Below, one piece after another: positions 17,365 to 26,049 of a stretch of DNA of 64,000 bases. The notes under the pieces are model-generated. The model had not been told where the DNA came from and searched no databases. It saw only the letters and a list, made by a program, of their open reading frames with translations. The position numbers were made by a program, and so were the translations under genes. Numbering within the stretch: the stretch's first letter is position 1; each line of letters opens with the position of its first letter. The DNA is from Verrucomicrobium sp. BvORR106 (GTDB lineage Bacteria; Verrucomicrobiota; Verrucomicrobiia; Verrucomicrobiales; Verrucomicrobiaceae): assembly GCF_000739655.1 (NCBI RefSeq), contig NZ_BATR01000010.1:1-64000 (forward strand). The letters are read 5' to 3'.

Positions 17365-20241
17365 CTACTTACGGGAGCATAGCCAGGCCACCAGGTCGCA
17401 GAGCTCCTGTTCACTCAGCGTCATGTCCAGCCCCATGGGCATGAGACTCGTGGTGAGGGTGGTCTGCGCCGAGATGCGGTCATGCGCGAGGCTTTTTTCC
17501 TGGCCGGCGAGATCCACCAGCAACAGCCCCTCCGCGGTGTGACTGCGGATCAGCCCCATGTGGCTCTGACCGTCTGTCGTCTCAATCGCATGCGTTTCAT
17601 AATCACGGGCCAGCGTGGCGCTGGGAAACATGATGCTCTCCAGGAGATCACGCTCACGGCGGATGGCTCCGATGTGGCTGAGATCAGGCCCCAGCGCACG
17701 CCCCATCCCCGCCACCTGATGACACGCCACACAGGTTCCCCTCCCAGTCTCAAACAGCTTGGCCCCTTCCTGAGGACGACCCTTCTCTTTGACCTGTATG
17801 GCCAGCGTTTCCAGCCGCCGCTTCTTCACCTCCAGCGCGGCGTGCGCCTTCTCCAAGGATGGGCTCAGACCGGCAAAGACCTCGGGAGGCCAGCCACTGC
17901 AGAGCGTGCGGATGGCGCTTTCCTCAATACTGCCCAATGCGGGAGAGGCCGCCAGGGCAGGCGCGATCTTCCGTCCCTGCTCTGGCTTGCTGTATTTCCG
18001 CAATCCCTTGAGCCATTCCGCCAACTCCAAAGGGCCGCAAGCTGGCAGTTCCGCGAGGACCGTGGTCAGTTGAGCATCGGTGAGCCGTGCGGCAGCCAGC
18101 ATCCGGATGGCTTCGATGCGGGCGGTCACGTTGACCGGGTCCGATGCCGCTTTGGTCAGAAGGTCAAACGTGGCGTCTTTCACAGCCCCGCCCGAGGAAG
18201 AAAGAGCCGCCATGGCCTTCAAGCGGAGCGAGGGCGGCTGGGCGTCATTCGCAGCAAGACGCTCCAGCACCGGGTCAAACCTGGGGGATTTGAGCCGTTG
18301 CACGACTCCGAGAATCACAGGCAACGCCTCCTTCCTCGTCGCATCAGCGGCGGTGAGCCGGGTTAAGTCCGCCAACAGCGGGGCGATGATGCCTTCATCT
18401 GGAGGGATGGTGGAAGCCTGTGCGGCGATCTGCAGGGCCAGACGCCGACACCCCGCGTCGGCATGGGCCAGCATGCGAGCCAATACTTGGGCAGCGGCCG
18501 GATCACCCAGCCGATTCTTCAGCACCCTTTCCAATACGGCGGCTTGTCCGGAGCTGAGCTGGTTCGACGCCAGCCATTCATGAAATTCCGCCGCACTGGC
18601 TTCTGCCGCCTCCGGGATCAGATCGAGCCCAAACAACGCTGCCTCCCTGGTCCGGGGCTGATCACTGCCCAGACCGCTGGCGAAACTGACCAGACGCGAT
18701 GCATGCGCAACGCGAACCTCCACGGGTCCGCTGGCGTCGATTCCGGAAAAGTTGGCCGCTCGAACTTCACGGCTGCGCAGGAGATCGCCCTTCGCTGCCC
18801 CCAGATCCCCAAGCAGATCCTCCGTTTTCGCCAGAGCAGCCAGGGCCCGGATGCCCGCATGCTCCAGAGAGGGATCCACTTCAGATCCGAGCAATTTCTT
18901 CAGCGGTTCCAGCAGGGTGCTGAATCCGGGGTGGTGCGTCAACGCATCGCAAGCCATCCGCTGCCGGGCAGGGATGCCGGACGTCAGCGCCGCGCGGATC
19001 TCCCCCTCCGTGCGCCACAACCACGGACTTGCCGCAGGCACCACGCCCTCGTTTTTCACATGCGGGGACGCCTGCCGCCCTTCCCCAGCCCTCCGGATGC
19101 GGTAAATTGCGCCGGTCACGTCCGGTTTGGCCATGAGGCTGCTCGGACAACCGATGCGGAACCATCCTCCTGTGTCGAGCACCAGCAGCGAACCATCGCG
19201 ATCTTCGATCACGTCCGTCAGGTGAGCTTCGGGATCATGGATCTTCAAAAACTCGCGCTCGACTGCTTTGTAGGTGGATCCGGAAGACTCCAACTCCATC
19301 CGTACCACCCGCTGCGTGTTGAAGTGAGTCACATACAGGGTCCGAACTCCGGGTGATGCAGGAAATAACACTCCGGCCCGGTCAAACGTGCAACCCGAGA
19401 CGGCCACGTGGCCGAAGTTGTGGATCACCGGCATGCGATCCAGCGTCCGGGGCAGGCCGGTGATGGCCTTCATCATGTCCGCACGCTCGTACACCCCACC
19501 TTCCAGCCAGTGCATGAGCGTGTCACCGCGAGGCTGGGAGTGATAGAGATTGCAGGTGCCGATGATATCCCCCTCCGGGGTGAAATCGATCTCGGTGGGA
19601 TTGTCCGCGCACCCCAGTGAATGCCACTTCACGTCAGCGCCATCTGGCAGGCAAGACCAGATGCCGGAAGCCAGTCCTTCGTGGACGAGCCTGCCATCGG
19701 CGCCCTGAACGACGCGGTGTCCTTTGCGGCCGTGGCACCAGTACAATCTGCCGCTGGGATGGAGAAACGGACCGTGGACATCTGCCGCATTGCCCGTGTA
19801 GTCGAAGCCACCCACGATCATCGTCCGCTCTTCCGCCACCCCGTCGCCGTTGGCGTCCCGCAACCGCCAGATGCCGGGAGGTGAGGCCACATAAAGAGCA
19901 CCCTCGTACCAGCAGGCCCCTTGGGGAAAAGTCATCTTGTCTGCAAAGACGGTCACGCGATCATAGACCCCGTCGGCATTGTCATCCACCAGCTTGAGCA
20001 CCCGGTTGGGCAGCTGGGCTTCCAGTTCCGCTTTGTTCAGATTGAGCCCCGCGGCATCCCCCACGTAGAGCGCCCCATGAGGATCCACGCACCCCATGAT
20101 CGGGTGGCGAACCAACGCTGGCGCTGCCGCAGAAACCAGCTCGAGACCATCCGGCAAGGTGTATTGAGGAGGCGCTGCGGATCCTGGTTGTGACCCGAAG
20201 TGATACAAAAGTGCCGTCAATGCGAGGATTTTCCGACTCAT
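17365..20241 (-). CDS. PVC-type heme-binding CxxCH protein with beta-propeller dehydrogenase-like domain
   Basis: The exported multidomain protein has 958 residues. After a signal peptide (ILALTALLYHFGSQPGSAA) comes a beta-propeller of the 'putative membrane-bound dehydrogenase' type (about 25-400) with DNADGVYDRVTVFAD, ANGDGVAEERTMIVGGF, DVHGPFLHPSGRLYW and DVIEDRDGSLLVLDTGGWFR. A HEAT-like helical region fills about 400-810. The C-terminal cytochrome c domain binds heme through CVACHQVAGMG, with axial Met candidates near SLMPMGLDM. The architecture is characteristic of Planctomycetes and Verrucomicrobia and is presumed to oxidise sugars or alcohols in the periplasm. It is monocistronic, convergent with the sigma-factor gene. 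Confidence 0.92.
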   Translation of the reverse strand: MSRKILALTALLYHFGSQPGSAAPPQYTLPDGLELVSAAAPALVRHPIMGCVDPHGALYVGDAAGLNLNKAELEAQLPNRVLKLVDDNADGVYDRVTVFADKMTFPQGACWYEGALYVASPPGIWRLRDANGDGVAEERTMIVGGFDYTGNAADVHGPFLHPSGRLYWCHGRKGHRVVQGADGRLVHEGLASGIWSCLPDGADVKWHSLGCADNPTEIDFTPEGDIIGTCNLYHSQPRGDTLMHWLEGGVYERADMMKAITGLPRTLDRMPVIHNFGHVAVSGCTFDRAGVLFPASPGVRTLYVTHFNTQRVVRMELESSGSTYKAVEREFLKIHDPEAHLTDVIEDRDGSLLVLDTGGWFRIGCPSSLMAKPDVTGAIYRIRRAGEGRQASPHVKNEGVVPAASPWLWRTEGEIRAALTSGIPARQRMACDALTHHPGFSTLLEPLKKLLGSEVDPSLEHAGIRALAALAKTEDLLGDLGAAKGDLLRSREVRAANFSGIDASGPVEVRVAHASRLVSFASGLGSDQPRTREAALFGLDLIPEAAEASAAEFHEWLASNQLSSGQAAVLERVLKNRLGDPAAAQVLARMLAHADAGCRRLALQIAAQASTIPPDEGIIAPLLADLTRLTAADATRKEALPVILGVVQRLKSPRFDPVLERLAANDAQPPSLRLKAMAALSSSGGAVKDATFDLLTKAASDPVNVTARIEAIRMLAAARLTDAQLTTVLAELPACGPLELAEWLKGLRKYSKPEQGRKIAPALAASPALGSIEESAIRTLCSGWPPEVFAGLSPSLEKAHAALEVKKRRLETLAIQVKEKGRPQEGAKLFETGRGTCVACHQVAGMGRALGPDLSHIGAIRRERDLLESIMFPSATLARDYETHAIETTDGQSHMGLIRSHTAEGLLLVDLAGQEKSLAHDRISAQTTLTTSLMPMGLDMTLSEQELCDLVAWLCSRK

Positions 20242-20285
20242 GGCCGGACAACTACGTCATAAAAGCGCACCTTTTGTCAGCCGAT

Positions 20286-21806
20286 TCAACGCTCTGCCAA
20301 GGGACGCGGCTCCCTGGAGACATTGAGCGCTTTACGCACCCGCTCCTCCAGCAGCCCATCGTACTCCGCATGACGACGCTCCAAGAAAGCGCGAGTGCTC
20401 TGCATCACGGCCATGAGCCTGGGACTGGAAGAAGGATGGCGGCGGGCGAGGCTCTCGTAGCGATCCATGAGCTTCAACACTGTCTCCCGGCTCAACTGGG
20501 TACTCAGCCGTTCTCGTGCGAACTGCTGGTAAGCTTCCCGGTACTCTGCATTGTGGTCGAAAAGCCGGTTAAAGAGCCGGGCCCGATCCCCGAGCAGAAC
20601 ATCGAAAGAATCCTTGGAGGGCCGCAAGGGGCCGTGAGCGGTTTGATGCACACCTTCATCAAAGGACCAATCCATGTCCCAGACGAGGGATTGCCAGACG
20701 GCTTGTGGATTTCGCCGATCGCGGAAATAAGCGCCCTGGTTGTTGTCGCCCGTGGCGGTGAAGCTCATCGTCAGCACCCAGGCATTCAGATCCTGCAGGT
20801 TGAACTTGGCTGCCTCTTCCTCCATCAGGATCGGATTGCGGGGACGGCGGATCCAGCGACGCCATTCGACATAAGCCTCGTTCTCGATGGCTTCACGCGA
20901 CTTCAGACGCACCCAGTCAACGTCCGCCAGCCCAAAACGACCTTCCACGAAGTCCGCGGACTGGTGCTCATAGATGAAGAAGGGAGAGCGAATCTCCGTC
21001 CCATTGAGGAACACGATGGCAGGCACACTCCGGGAAACTTTGCACCCCGCCAGGGCGGCGATTTCTGTGGCCAGAGCCGCGTTGAAGCGGCTGGGGTGAT
21101 CCGCATTGGTCAAGACCAGCTCCCGCACGGGAGGCGCATCCGCCCCGAAGAACAACCCCGCCGGGCCCGTCCCTCTCCCACCGTATTCTTCACGGAAACG
21201 CAGGGCGAAGCTTTTGGCTGGAAGGGTGCGGCTGTGGCCACCGTGAACCCGGAGCCCGACAGGCGACTCGATCAGCAGCCGCGAGTTCTGCCAGGCAGAA
21301 AACCAGGCGGGCCGCTCTGCGTCCCGGTTGTGCTCCTGGGGATGGGTGACAATCCCGTGGTCAGGATCAAAAAGCTCACTGCTGCGACACACCAGAGAAA
21401 CGATGACCGTGTCTGCGGGCAGTGTGGCCAGGCGGGACCCGAGCAGCGCTGTGGAAGGCGGGCTTTTCTGGTCGAATACTTCCTTCGGCGGAGCCGGACA
21501 AGGTTGCTTGAAGAGTGCCACGGCCTCTTTGGAATCAGCCGCCAGTTCCCAGGGTTCGCAGTACTTGTGGCTCATCTGCAACAGGCCCATGCGGATGAGC
21601 GCTGCGTTGCGACTGGTCACAGCATCCCGGCCAAGCACGAGCGCAGGGGCCGATCGGTCCTCGTAAGCCTCCAGACCTTCCAGCGGAAAGAACTCCACGA
21701 GAATCGCCATCCCGACGAGCAGCATGGCACATGGCACCACCAGCAGGGAGCGCCTGCGAGGAAAGGCCATGGGCTGGGGCAGTGGCTCGGAGGGGTGCTC
21801 AAGCAT
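20286..21806 (-). CDS. CotH-family protein kinase-like protein
   Basis: The product has 506 residues from the ATG at 21806, which overlaps the upstream DUF4956 stop by 8 bp, indicating translational coupling. An N-terminal transmembrane segment (RSLLVVPCAMLLVGMAILVEFF) anchors it outside the membrane. The CotH fold is recognisable by SPVGLRVHGGHSRTLPAKSFALRFR, then VRELVLTNADHPSRF, ATGDNNQGAYFRDRRN and the metal-binding WDMDWSFD. CotH proteins are secreted atypical kinases, first known from Bacillus spore coats, where CotH phosphorylates CotB and CotG. It is the last gene of a VTC-DUF4956-CotH operon, a combination seen in many non-sporulating bacteria. Its substrate here is unknown. Confidence 0.9.
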   Translation of the reverse strand: MLEHPSEPLPQPMAFPRRRSLLVVPCAMLLVGMAILVEFFPLEGLEAYEDRSAPALVLGRDAVTSRNAALIRMGLLQMSHKYCEPWELAADSKEAVALFKQPCPAPPKEVFDQKSPPSTALLGSRLATLPADTVIVSLVCRSSELFDPDHGIVTHPQEHNRDAERPAWFSAWQNSRLLIESPVGLRVHGGHSRTLPAKSFALRFREEYGGRGTGPAGLFFGADAPPVRELVLTNADHPSRFNAALATEIAALAGCKVSRSVPAIVFLNGTEIRSPFFIYEHQSADFVEGRFGLADVDWVRLKSREAIENEAYVEWRRWIRRPRNPILMEEEAAKFNLQDLNAWVLTMSFTATGDNNQGAYFRDRRNPQAVWQSLVWDMDWSFDEGVHQTAHGPLRPSKDSFDVLLGDRARLFNRLFDHNAEYREAYQQFARERLSTQLSRETVLKLMDRYESLARRHPSSSPRLMAVMQSTRAFLERRHAEYDGLLEERVRKALNVSREPRPLAER

Positions 21807-22515
21807 TGGCGTGGCCGTGGTAGTAGAGCCCCAGCTTGGCATCTGGAAGTTGCTCCTGAAGTTTCTGCTCCAGCTCCGCAGAGCGGATCAGCGAAACTTT
21901 CTGGAATGACCAGGTGAGCACACACTCGCTGTCCGCCGTGGACAGACTGTCAAAAGACGGCCGGCTCAGGTGAGACTCGATAATCGGCACCAGAGCGGGC
22001 AGGACCTTGCGATACTGCTCCACCGTACAGCGGATGACCAAGGTGCCTGAACCGGATCGCCGGCTCAAGAAGGCGGGACTCCAGCGCAGAATCGCCATCG
22101 CCACCCCTGCGGCCGCCAGGATGGCGACCAGGAAGGCCACGTTAAACGAGGCGCAGCACAGAGCCGAGGCGATGACCAGCATGATGAAGCCAATCTCCTC
22201 CGGCTCCTTGATAGGCGTGCGGAAGCGGACAATGGACAGTGACCCCAGCAACCCCAACGACAGAGGAAGCGAGAACTGCACACAGATGAAAATGGCCGTG
22301 ACGGCGAGACTGATCAGCGGGAAGGCGCGATGCACGTTGCTGCCCGTGGCACGGGAGCCGAAGAAGGCACTGTAGGCCCAGGAAAGCAGAATGGAGGAGG
22401 CCAGCGAGGCCGCCAGGCTCAGGGAAAGCGTGGCCAGCCCCAGATCAGCCACCTCCCGCACGTCTCCGCCAAACATCACCACGCCAGCCGCGCGTTTAAG
22501 TTCTTCAATGGTCAT
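21799..22515 (-). CDS. DUF4956 family membrane protein
   Basis: The 238-residue protein has four hydrophobic helices in its first 150 residues: LSLSLAASLASSILLSWAYSAFF, FPLISLAVTAIFICVQFSLPLSL, IGFIMLVIASALCCASF and VAFLVAILAAAGVAMAIL. The family hallmark lies between helices 2 and 3: SIVRFRTPIKEPEEIGF, probably cytoplasmic. The C-terminal about 90 residues form a soluble alpha/beta domain. Function is unknown, but DUF4956 genes nearly always sit beside VTC-type polyphosphate polymerases and CotH genes, as here. It overlaps VTC by 4 bp (ATGA) and CotH by 8 bp, so the three are one translationally coupled unit. Confidence 0.92.
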   Translation of the reverse strand: MTIEELKRAAGVVMFGGDVREVADLGLATLSLSLAASLASSILLSWAYSAFFGSRATGSNVHRAFPLISLAVTAIFICVQFSLPLSLGLLGSLSIVRFRTPIKEPEEIGFIMLVIASALCCASFNVAFLVAILAAAGVAMAILRWSPAFLSRRSGSGTLVIRCTVEQYRKVLPALVPIIESHLSRPSFDSLSTADSECVLTWSFQKVSLIRSAELEQKLQEQLPDAKLGLYYHGHANA

Positions 22516-23243
22516 GCCAGCTCGCCGTGGGGTTGGAGGTTGCGCACCGTCAGGAAGTACTTGGAGACCGCTGCGCGGCGGGCACCGAAGCGCGGAAGGG
22601 CCCGCAGAGCAGGCAGCGGATGGACGCTGCGCCCCTTTTGCTCAAACACATCAAAGGGCAACGCCCCACCATGCGCCGGAGGCATCACCCCACTGCGGGT
22701 GCGCACGGCACGGATGTCAGAGTCCAGACAGAAGGTTTCAGGGAAGATGGCATGCTGCCAGCGCTGCCTGAGGTAGCGGATCTCGACGACCGGCCTCAGT
22801 CCGCCAGCAGGAAGCTCTAACCCCGCGGGAAGATGCTGCCGATACAGATCGGCAAGGCGCGGATCATCCAGAGACCACCCCGCCAGGGTTTCGGCCGGGA
22901 CGGGCAGCGCCACGCGATGCTTCGTACGCGCCACCCCTTCCTTGAGCTTGACCTCGAGATGGGCCGGGACCGGTAGGATCTCTCCCGATGGGGCGGCGTA
23001 CCACCGGATGCGAAACTTGGATTTGAAGTAGTCGCTAGCCTCCTTCTCACGGAAGGAAGCCTGATCCGGGGTGTCGAAATAGATAGAACACACCGTGCAC
23101 ACACCGTGCGTTGGGTGGGGCACAAACTGGGACTGCATCCAGGAGCGGAATGCAGGGGACTGATGTCTGGGGATGAGAAACTTGATCTCCTGTTCCCCCG
23201 CAGGCGGAAGTGGGGAAAGGAAACGCGGGGTGGAAAACTTCAT
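22512..23243 (-). CDS. VTC domain protein, polyphosphate-polymerase-like
   Basis: The VTC domain makes polyphosphate from ATP inside a tunnel-shaped beta barrel in yeast Vtc4. Here about 243 residues contain its elements: EIKFLIPRHQSPAFRSWM, the substrate-tunnel strand VCSIYFDTPDQASFREKE, FRIRWYAAPSG, LEVKLKEGVARTKHRVALP, and later VVEIRYLRQRW and the aspartate strand FCLDSDIRAV. Basic residues (Lys, Arg) alternate on strands as expected for phosphate binding. The frame is open to 23288 through a TTG; the ATG at 23243 is preferred though no clear ribosome site is seen. It is first gene of the VTC-DUF4956-CotH operon and has no SPX domain. Confidence 0.88.
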   Translation of the reverse strand: MKFSTPRFLSPLPPAGEQEIKFLIPRHQSPAFRSWMQSQFVPHPTHGVCTVCSIYFDTPDQASFREKEASDYFKSKFRIRWYAAPSGEILPVPAHLEVKLKEGVARTKHRVALPVPAETLAGWSLDDPRLADLYRQHLPAGLELPAGGLRPVVEIRYLRQRWQHAIFPETFCLDSDIRAVRTRSGVMPPAHGGALPFDVFEQKGRSVHPLPALRALPRFGARRAAVSKYFLTVRNLQPHGELA

Positions 23244-23320
23244 TCTGGGGGCAACGTCAGCGCTAAAGGGCGCCTTCCCCGACCTCAAATGAAGATTTGT
23301 TTAACCCCCAATTTCGATGC

Positions 23321-23869
23321 TCACACCAGCACCTCTTTCACCAGCCATTCCTGCACGACCGCATAGAATTCATAACGCATGTAGGCAGTAAAACGCTCAG
23401 AGAAATCCAGCCCGTTGACCGTGTCAGGGTCTGGGTGGGGCTCGAACTCCTGACCCTGCGGATGCAGGATGAATCGCTGGTCCAGCATCAACCGGGCCTG
23501 ATTGAGCGTGCTGAACCAGGCCATTCCGTGGTCGAGCGGGATGGACACCCGGTACCGCTCCTCGTCCGGCTCATCCTCGACGGTGTAGGACTCCAGTCCG
23601 TCCAAATCCGCGAGCAAGGTGCCCACATCTTCTGCAAACTGGTTCTCCAGGTCCTCGGTGACGAACTCGGACCAGTCCTCCAGGAACTCCCCCTCCCGCA
23701 ATTGGTCCTTGGCGGACACTGGGCTGGGCACGAGCCGAGCCCGCCCTTCGGGACAATCGGTCATGCTTGCATCTTCCGCCGCCTGACGCAGCAATGAGAC
23801 GTGGATATCCTCCATGTCCCCCAACTGCCAGGTTTCCGTGATCTTTTGAACGCTCAATCGCATGGGCAC
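23321..23869 (-). CDS. DUF2017 family protein, ClpS-linked
   Basis: The 182-residue acidic protein matches DUF2017 in layout. An N-terminal LSVQKITETWQLGDMEDIHVSLLRQAAEDA is followed by acidic helices (FVTEDLENQFAEDVGTLL), a strand-rich centre (RYRVSIPLDHGMAWFSTLNQARLML) and a C-terminal helix FTAYMRYEFYAVVQEWLVKEVLV. In Actinobacteria DUF2017 genes commonly lie just after clpS; the same order is found here with a 9-bp gap, which supports the assignment. A role in N-end-rule proteolysis, perhaps regulating ClpS or ClpP delivery, is inference from context only. The ATG at 23863 is an alternative start. Confidence 0.75.
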   Translation of the reverse strand: MPMRLSVQKITETWQLGDMEDIHVSLLRQAAEDASMTDCPEGRARLVPSPVSAKDQLREGEFLEDWSEFVTEDLENQFAEDVGTLLADLDGLESYTVEDEPDEERYRVSIPLDHGMAWFSTLNQARLMLDQRFILHPQGQEFEPHPDPDTVNGLDFSERFTAYMRYEFYAVVQEWLVKEVLV

Positions 23870-23878
23870 AACACTCCT

Positions 23879-24175
23879 CTAGTCTGACTTCTCCAAGGTG
23901 GCGAGCAACTGATGCCCGTGAAGCTCCCGGACATAATGCTCCGCCTTCTCCCTGCGCCCCGTCCACACCTGGCTGCGTCCTTGTTGGTGAACCTGGAGCA
24001 TGAGACGCTGCGCTTCCTTGTCGGAGTAGCCAAAGAGCTTTCGAATCACATGGGCGACATAGCTCATCAAATTCACCGGGTCATTGTGAATGATCACGTT
24101 CCAGGGTGAATCCAGAGCCACGCTCGGGTCGGTCTCGACCAAGGTCTGTTTATCGGGGGTGGCGATGGAGGGCAT
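23879..24175 (-). CDS. clpS: ATP-dependent Clp protease adaptor ClpS
   Basis: ClpS delivers N-degron substrates (Leu, Phe, Trp, Tyr at the N-terminus) to ClpAP or ClpCP. The 98 residues match the family length. The core begins DSPWNVIIHNDPVNLMSYVAHVI, where the NDPVN loop and following Met gate the substrate pocket. KEAQRLMLQVHQQGRSQVW provides the second conserved helix and the basic, Val/Trp-lined pocket edge, and KAEHYVRELHGHQLLATLE closes the fold. It precedes DUF2017 by 9 bp and is clearly in the same operon. Confidence 0.95.
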   Translation of the reverse strand: MPSIATPDKQTLVETDPSVALDSPWNVIIHNDPVNLMSYVAHVIRKLFGYSDKEAQRLMLQVHQQGRSQVWTGRREKAEHYVRELHGHQLLATLEKSD

Positions 24176-24302
24176 GATATGATCTTAAACAAAATACGAT
24201 GCTGGAGCAAATCGAGGGGAAGTCATTTCGCGGCCGGACCACTACTGCATATCCAAGGCCAAAAGGCGGAGAAAGTTGTCCGGAAACGCCGAGGAAGTTT
24301 CT

Positions 24303-24328
24303 ATTTCCTACTTGTCATATCGGGAAAT
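24303..24328. promoter_or_regulatory. Short dyad upstream of cysH, possible operator
   Basis: ATTTCC at 24303-24308 and GGAAAT at 24323-24328 form an inverted repeat with a 14-bp spacer, 22 bp before the cysH start and within the AT-rich promoter region. A dimeric sulfur-responsive regulator could bind there, but no known motif was matched. The dyad is short and may be chance. Confidence 0.25.
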
Positions 24329-24349
24329 GGGAATTAATTTCGCCACCCC

Positions 24350-25012
24350 ATGACTCCTGATCAGGTTGCCGCTCTCAATGACACTGTAAAGGGCTTCTCC
24401 CCCTTGGAACTCACCCGCTGGGCCGTCGAGCAAGCTGGGGGAAAAGCCATTGTGACCACGAATTTCCGTCCGTACGAGGCGGTCATTCTGCACTTGGCCA
24501 CGCAGGCTCAGGCAGATATCCCGGTCCTCTGGGTGGACCACGGCACCAATTTGCCCGAGACCTACCGCTTCGCGGAAAAGAGCCGCGCCCAGCTCTCCCT
24601 GAATCTGCGTCCTTACCTGCCGCTCATGACCGCCTCCCACTGGTTGGCGCTGAACGGCGGAAGCATCCCGATGCCGGATGAGGTGGAACGCGTGGAGAGC
24701 TTCAGCCGCATCATGAAACTGGAGCCTTTCGAGCGCGGGATGAAGGAGCTTGCCCCCTCCGTCTGGATCACCGCCCTCCGCAAGGAGCAGAACCCCCAGC
24801 GCGCCGCGACCCTCAAGCCGATAATGTGGGACGAGAAGTTTCAGACACTGAAGGTGAACCCCATCCTCGACTGGACGCCGGTGGAAATGGAGGCCTACCT
24901 CGCTGAGTTCGAGCTGCCCAACGAGCGCACCTACTACGATCCCGCCAAGGGCGATGAAAAACACGAGTGCGGCCTGCATGCGAAACTCGTGACCGACGCC
25001 TCCAAAGGCTGA
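24350..25012 (+). CDS. cysH: Phosphoadenylyl-sulfate (PAPS/APS) reductase
   Basis: It reduces activated sulfate (PAPS or APS) to sulfite with thioredoxin or glutaredoxin. The 220 residues are of the PP-loop superfamily. The PP-loop position is divergent: AIVTTNFRPYEAVILHL replaces the usual TTSFGxQ form. DIPVLWVDHGTNLPETYRF and ITALRKEQNPQRA follow. The C-terminal catalytic motif ECGLHAKL is present. The two extra CC pairs that mark [4Fe-4S] APS reductases are not visible, so PAPS is the more likely substrate; however, no cysC kinase is present in this cluster. It is first in a cysH-cysD-cysN operon. Confidence 0.92.
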   Translation: MTPDQVAALNDTVKGFSPLELTRWAVEQAGGKAIVTTNFRPYEAVILHLATQAQADIPVLWVDHGTNLPETYRFAEKSRAQLSLNLRPYLPLMTASHWLALNGGSIPMPDEVERVESFSRIMKLEPFERGMKELAPSVWITALRKEQNPQRAATLKPIMWDEKFQTLKVNPILDWTPVEMEAYLAEFELPNERTYYDPAKGDEKHECGLHAKLVTDASKG

Positions 25013-25078
25013 CCCCGCCCAAACGACCTGCCTGCCCGCCTGCCCATGTCATCCCGCCTTCAGTCTCAGACTTCTTCC

Positions 25079-25990
25079 ATGTCATCCTCCATCACGCACC
25101 TCCAGTACCTCGAAAGCGAGGCGATCTACATCTTGCGCGAGACGGCGGCCCAGTTTGGCAAGCCCGCCATGCTGTTCTCCGGCGGCAAAGATTCCATTGT
25201 CATGGCTTGGCTGGCCCGCAAGGCCTTCCACCCTGCGCATCTCCCCTTCCCGCTGCTTCACATCGATACCGGGCACAACTTCCCTGAGGCGATCGAGTAC
25301 CGCGACTGGTTTGTGAAAGAGGTCAAAGCCACGCTGGTGGTGGGTTCCGTGCAGAAGAGCATCGATGAAGGCCGCGCGGTCGAAGAAAAAGGGCACAACG
25401 CCAGCCGCAACAAGCTGCAGACGGTCACCCTTCTCGACACGATCGAGCAGCATGAATTCGACGCCTGCCTTGGCGGCGGTCGCCGCGATGAAGAGAAGGC
25501 CCGCGCCAAGGAGCGCTTCTTCTCCCACCGCGATGAGTTCGGCCAGTGGGATCCCAAGAACCAGCGCCCTGAGCTCTGGAACATCTTCAACGGCCGCAAG
25601 AACTTTGGTGAACACTTCCGCGTATTCCCGCTGAGCAACTGGACGGAGATGGACGTCTGGCAGTACATCCGCCAGGAGAACATCCCGCTCCCCAATCTGT
25701 ATTTCTCCCACCAGCGGCGCGTGATCGAGCGCCATGGCCAGTTCCTGGATGCTGAGACGGGATTCGTCCAGCTCCTCGATGAGGAAAAGTCCCGGATCAA
25801 GGAAATGACAGTACGCTTCCGCACGGTGGGCGATGCCACCTGCACGGGCGCCGTACTCTCCGACGCCAGCACCATCGACGACGTGGTGGCAGAAGTGGCC
25901 GCCGCCCGCCAGACCGAGCGTGGCACCCGCGCCGATGACCGCCGTTCCGAGACGGCCATGGAGGACCGCAAGAAGGAAGGTTACTTCTGA
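25079..25990 (+). CDS. cysD: Sulfate adenylyltransferase subunit 2
   Basis: It forms adenosine 5'-phosphosulfate from ATP and sulfate with CysN. The 303 residues start at the ATG at 25079 (MSSSITHLQYLESEAIYIL). The frame is also open to 25046, but the extra 11 residues are Ser/Gln-rich and unlikely. The PP-loop SGGKDS (about 34-39) follows GKPAMLF. Other family blocks: LLHIDTGHNFPEAIEYRD, ACLGGGRRDEEKARAKER and the WTEMDVWQYI helix, ending with RKKEGYF as in E. coli CysD. cysN follows after 60 bp. Confidence 0.96.
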   Translation: MSSSITHLQYLESEAIYILRETAAQFGKPAMLFSGGKDSIVMAWLARKAFHPAHLPFPLLHIDTGHNFPEAIEYRDWFVKEVKATLVVGSVQKSIDEGRAVEEKGHNASRNKLQTVTLLDTIEQHEFDACLGGGRRDEEKARAKERFFSHRDEFGQWDPKNQRPELWNIFNGRKNFGEHFRVFPLSNWTEMDVWQYIRQENIPLPNLYFSHQRRVIERHGQFLDAETGFVQLLDEEKSRIKEMTVRFRTVGDATCTGAVLSDASTIDDVVAEVAAARQTERGTRADDRRSETAMEDRKKEGYF

Positions 25991-26049
25991 GTTTCGCCCC
26001 GCCCTTTCTCGCATCCCCTTCTTCCTCCAGTTCCCAGGAAATTTTTTGT

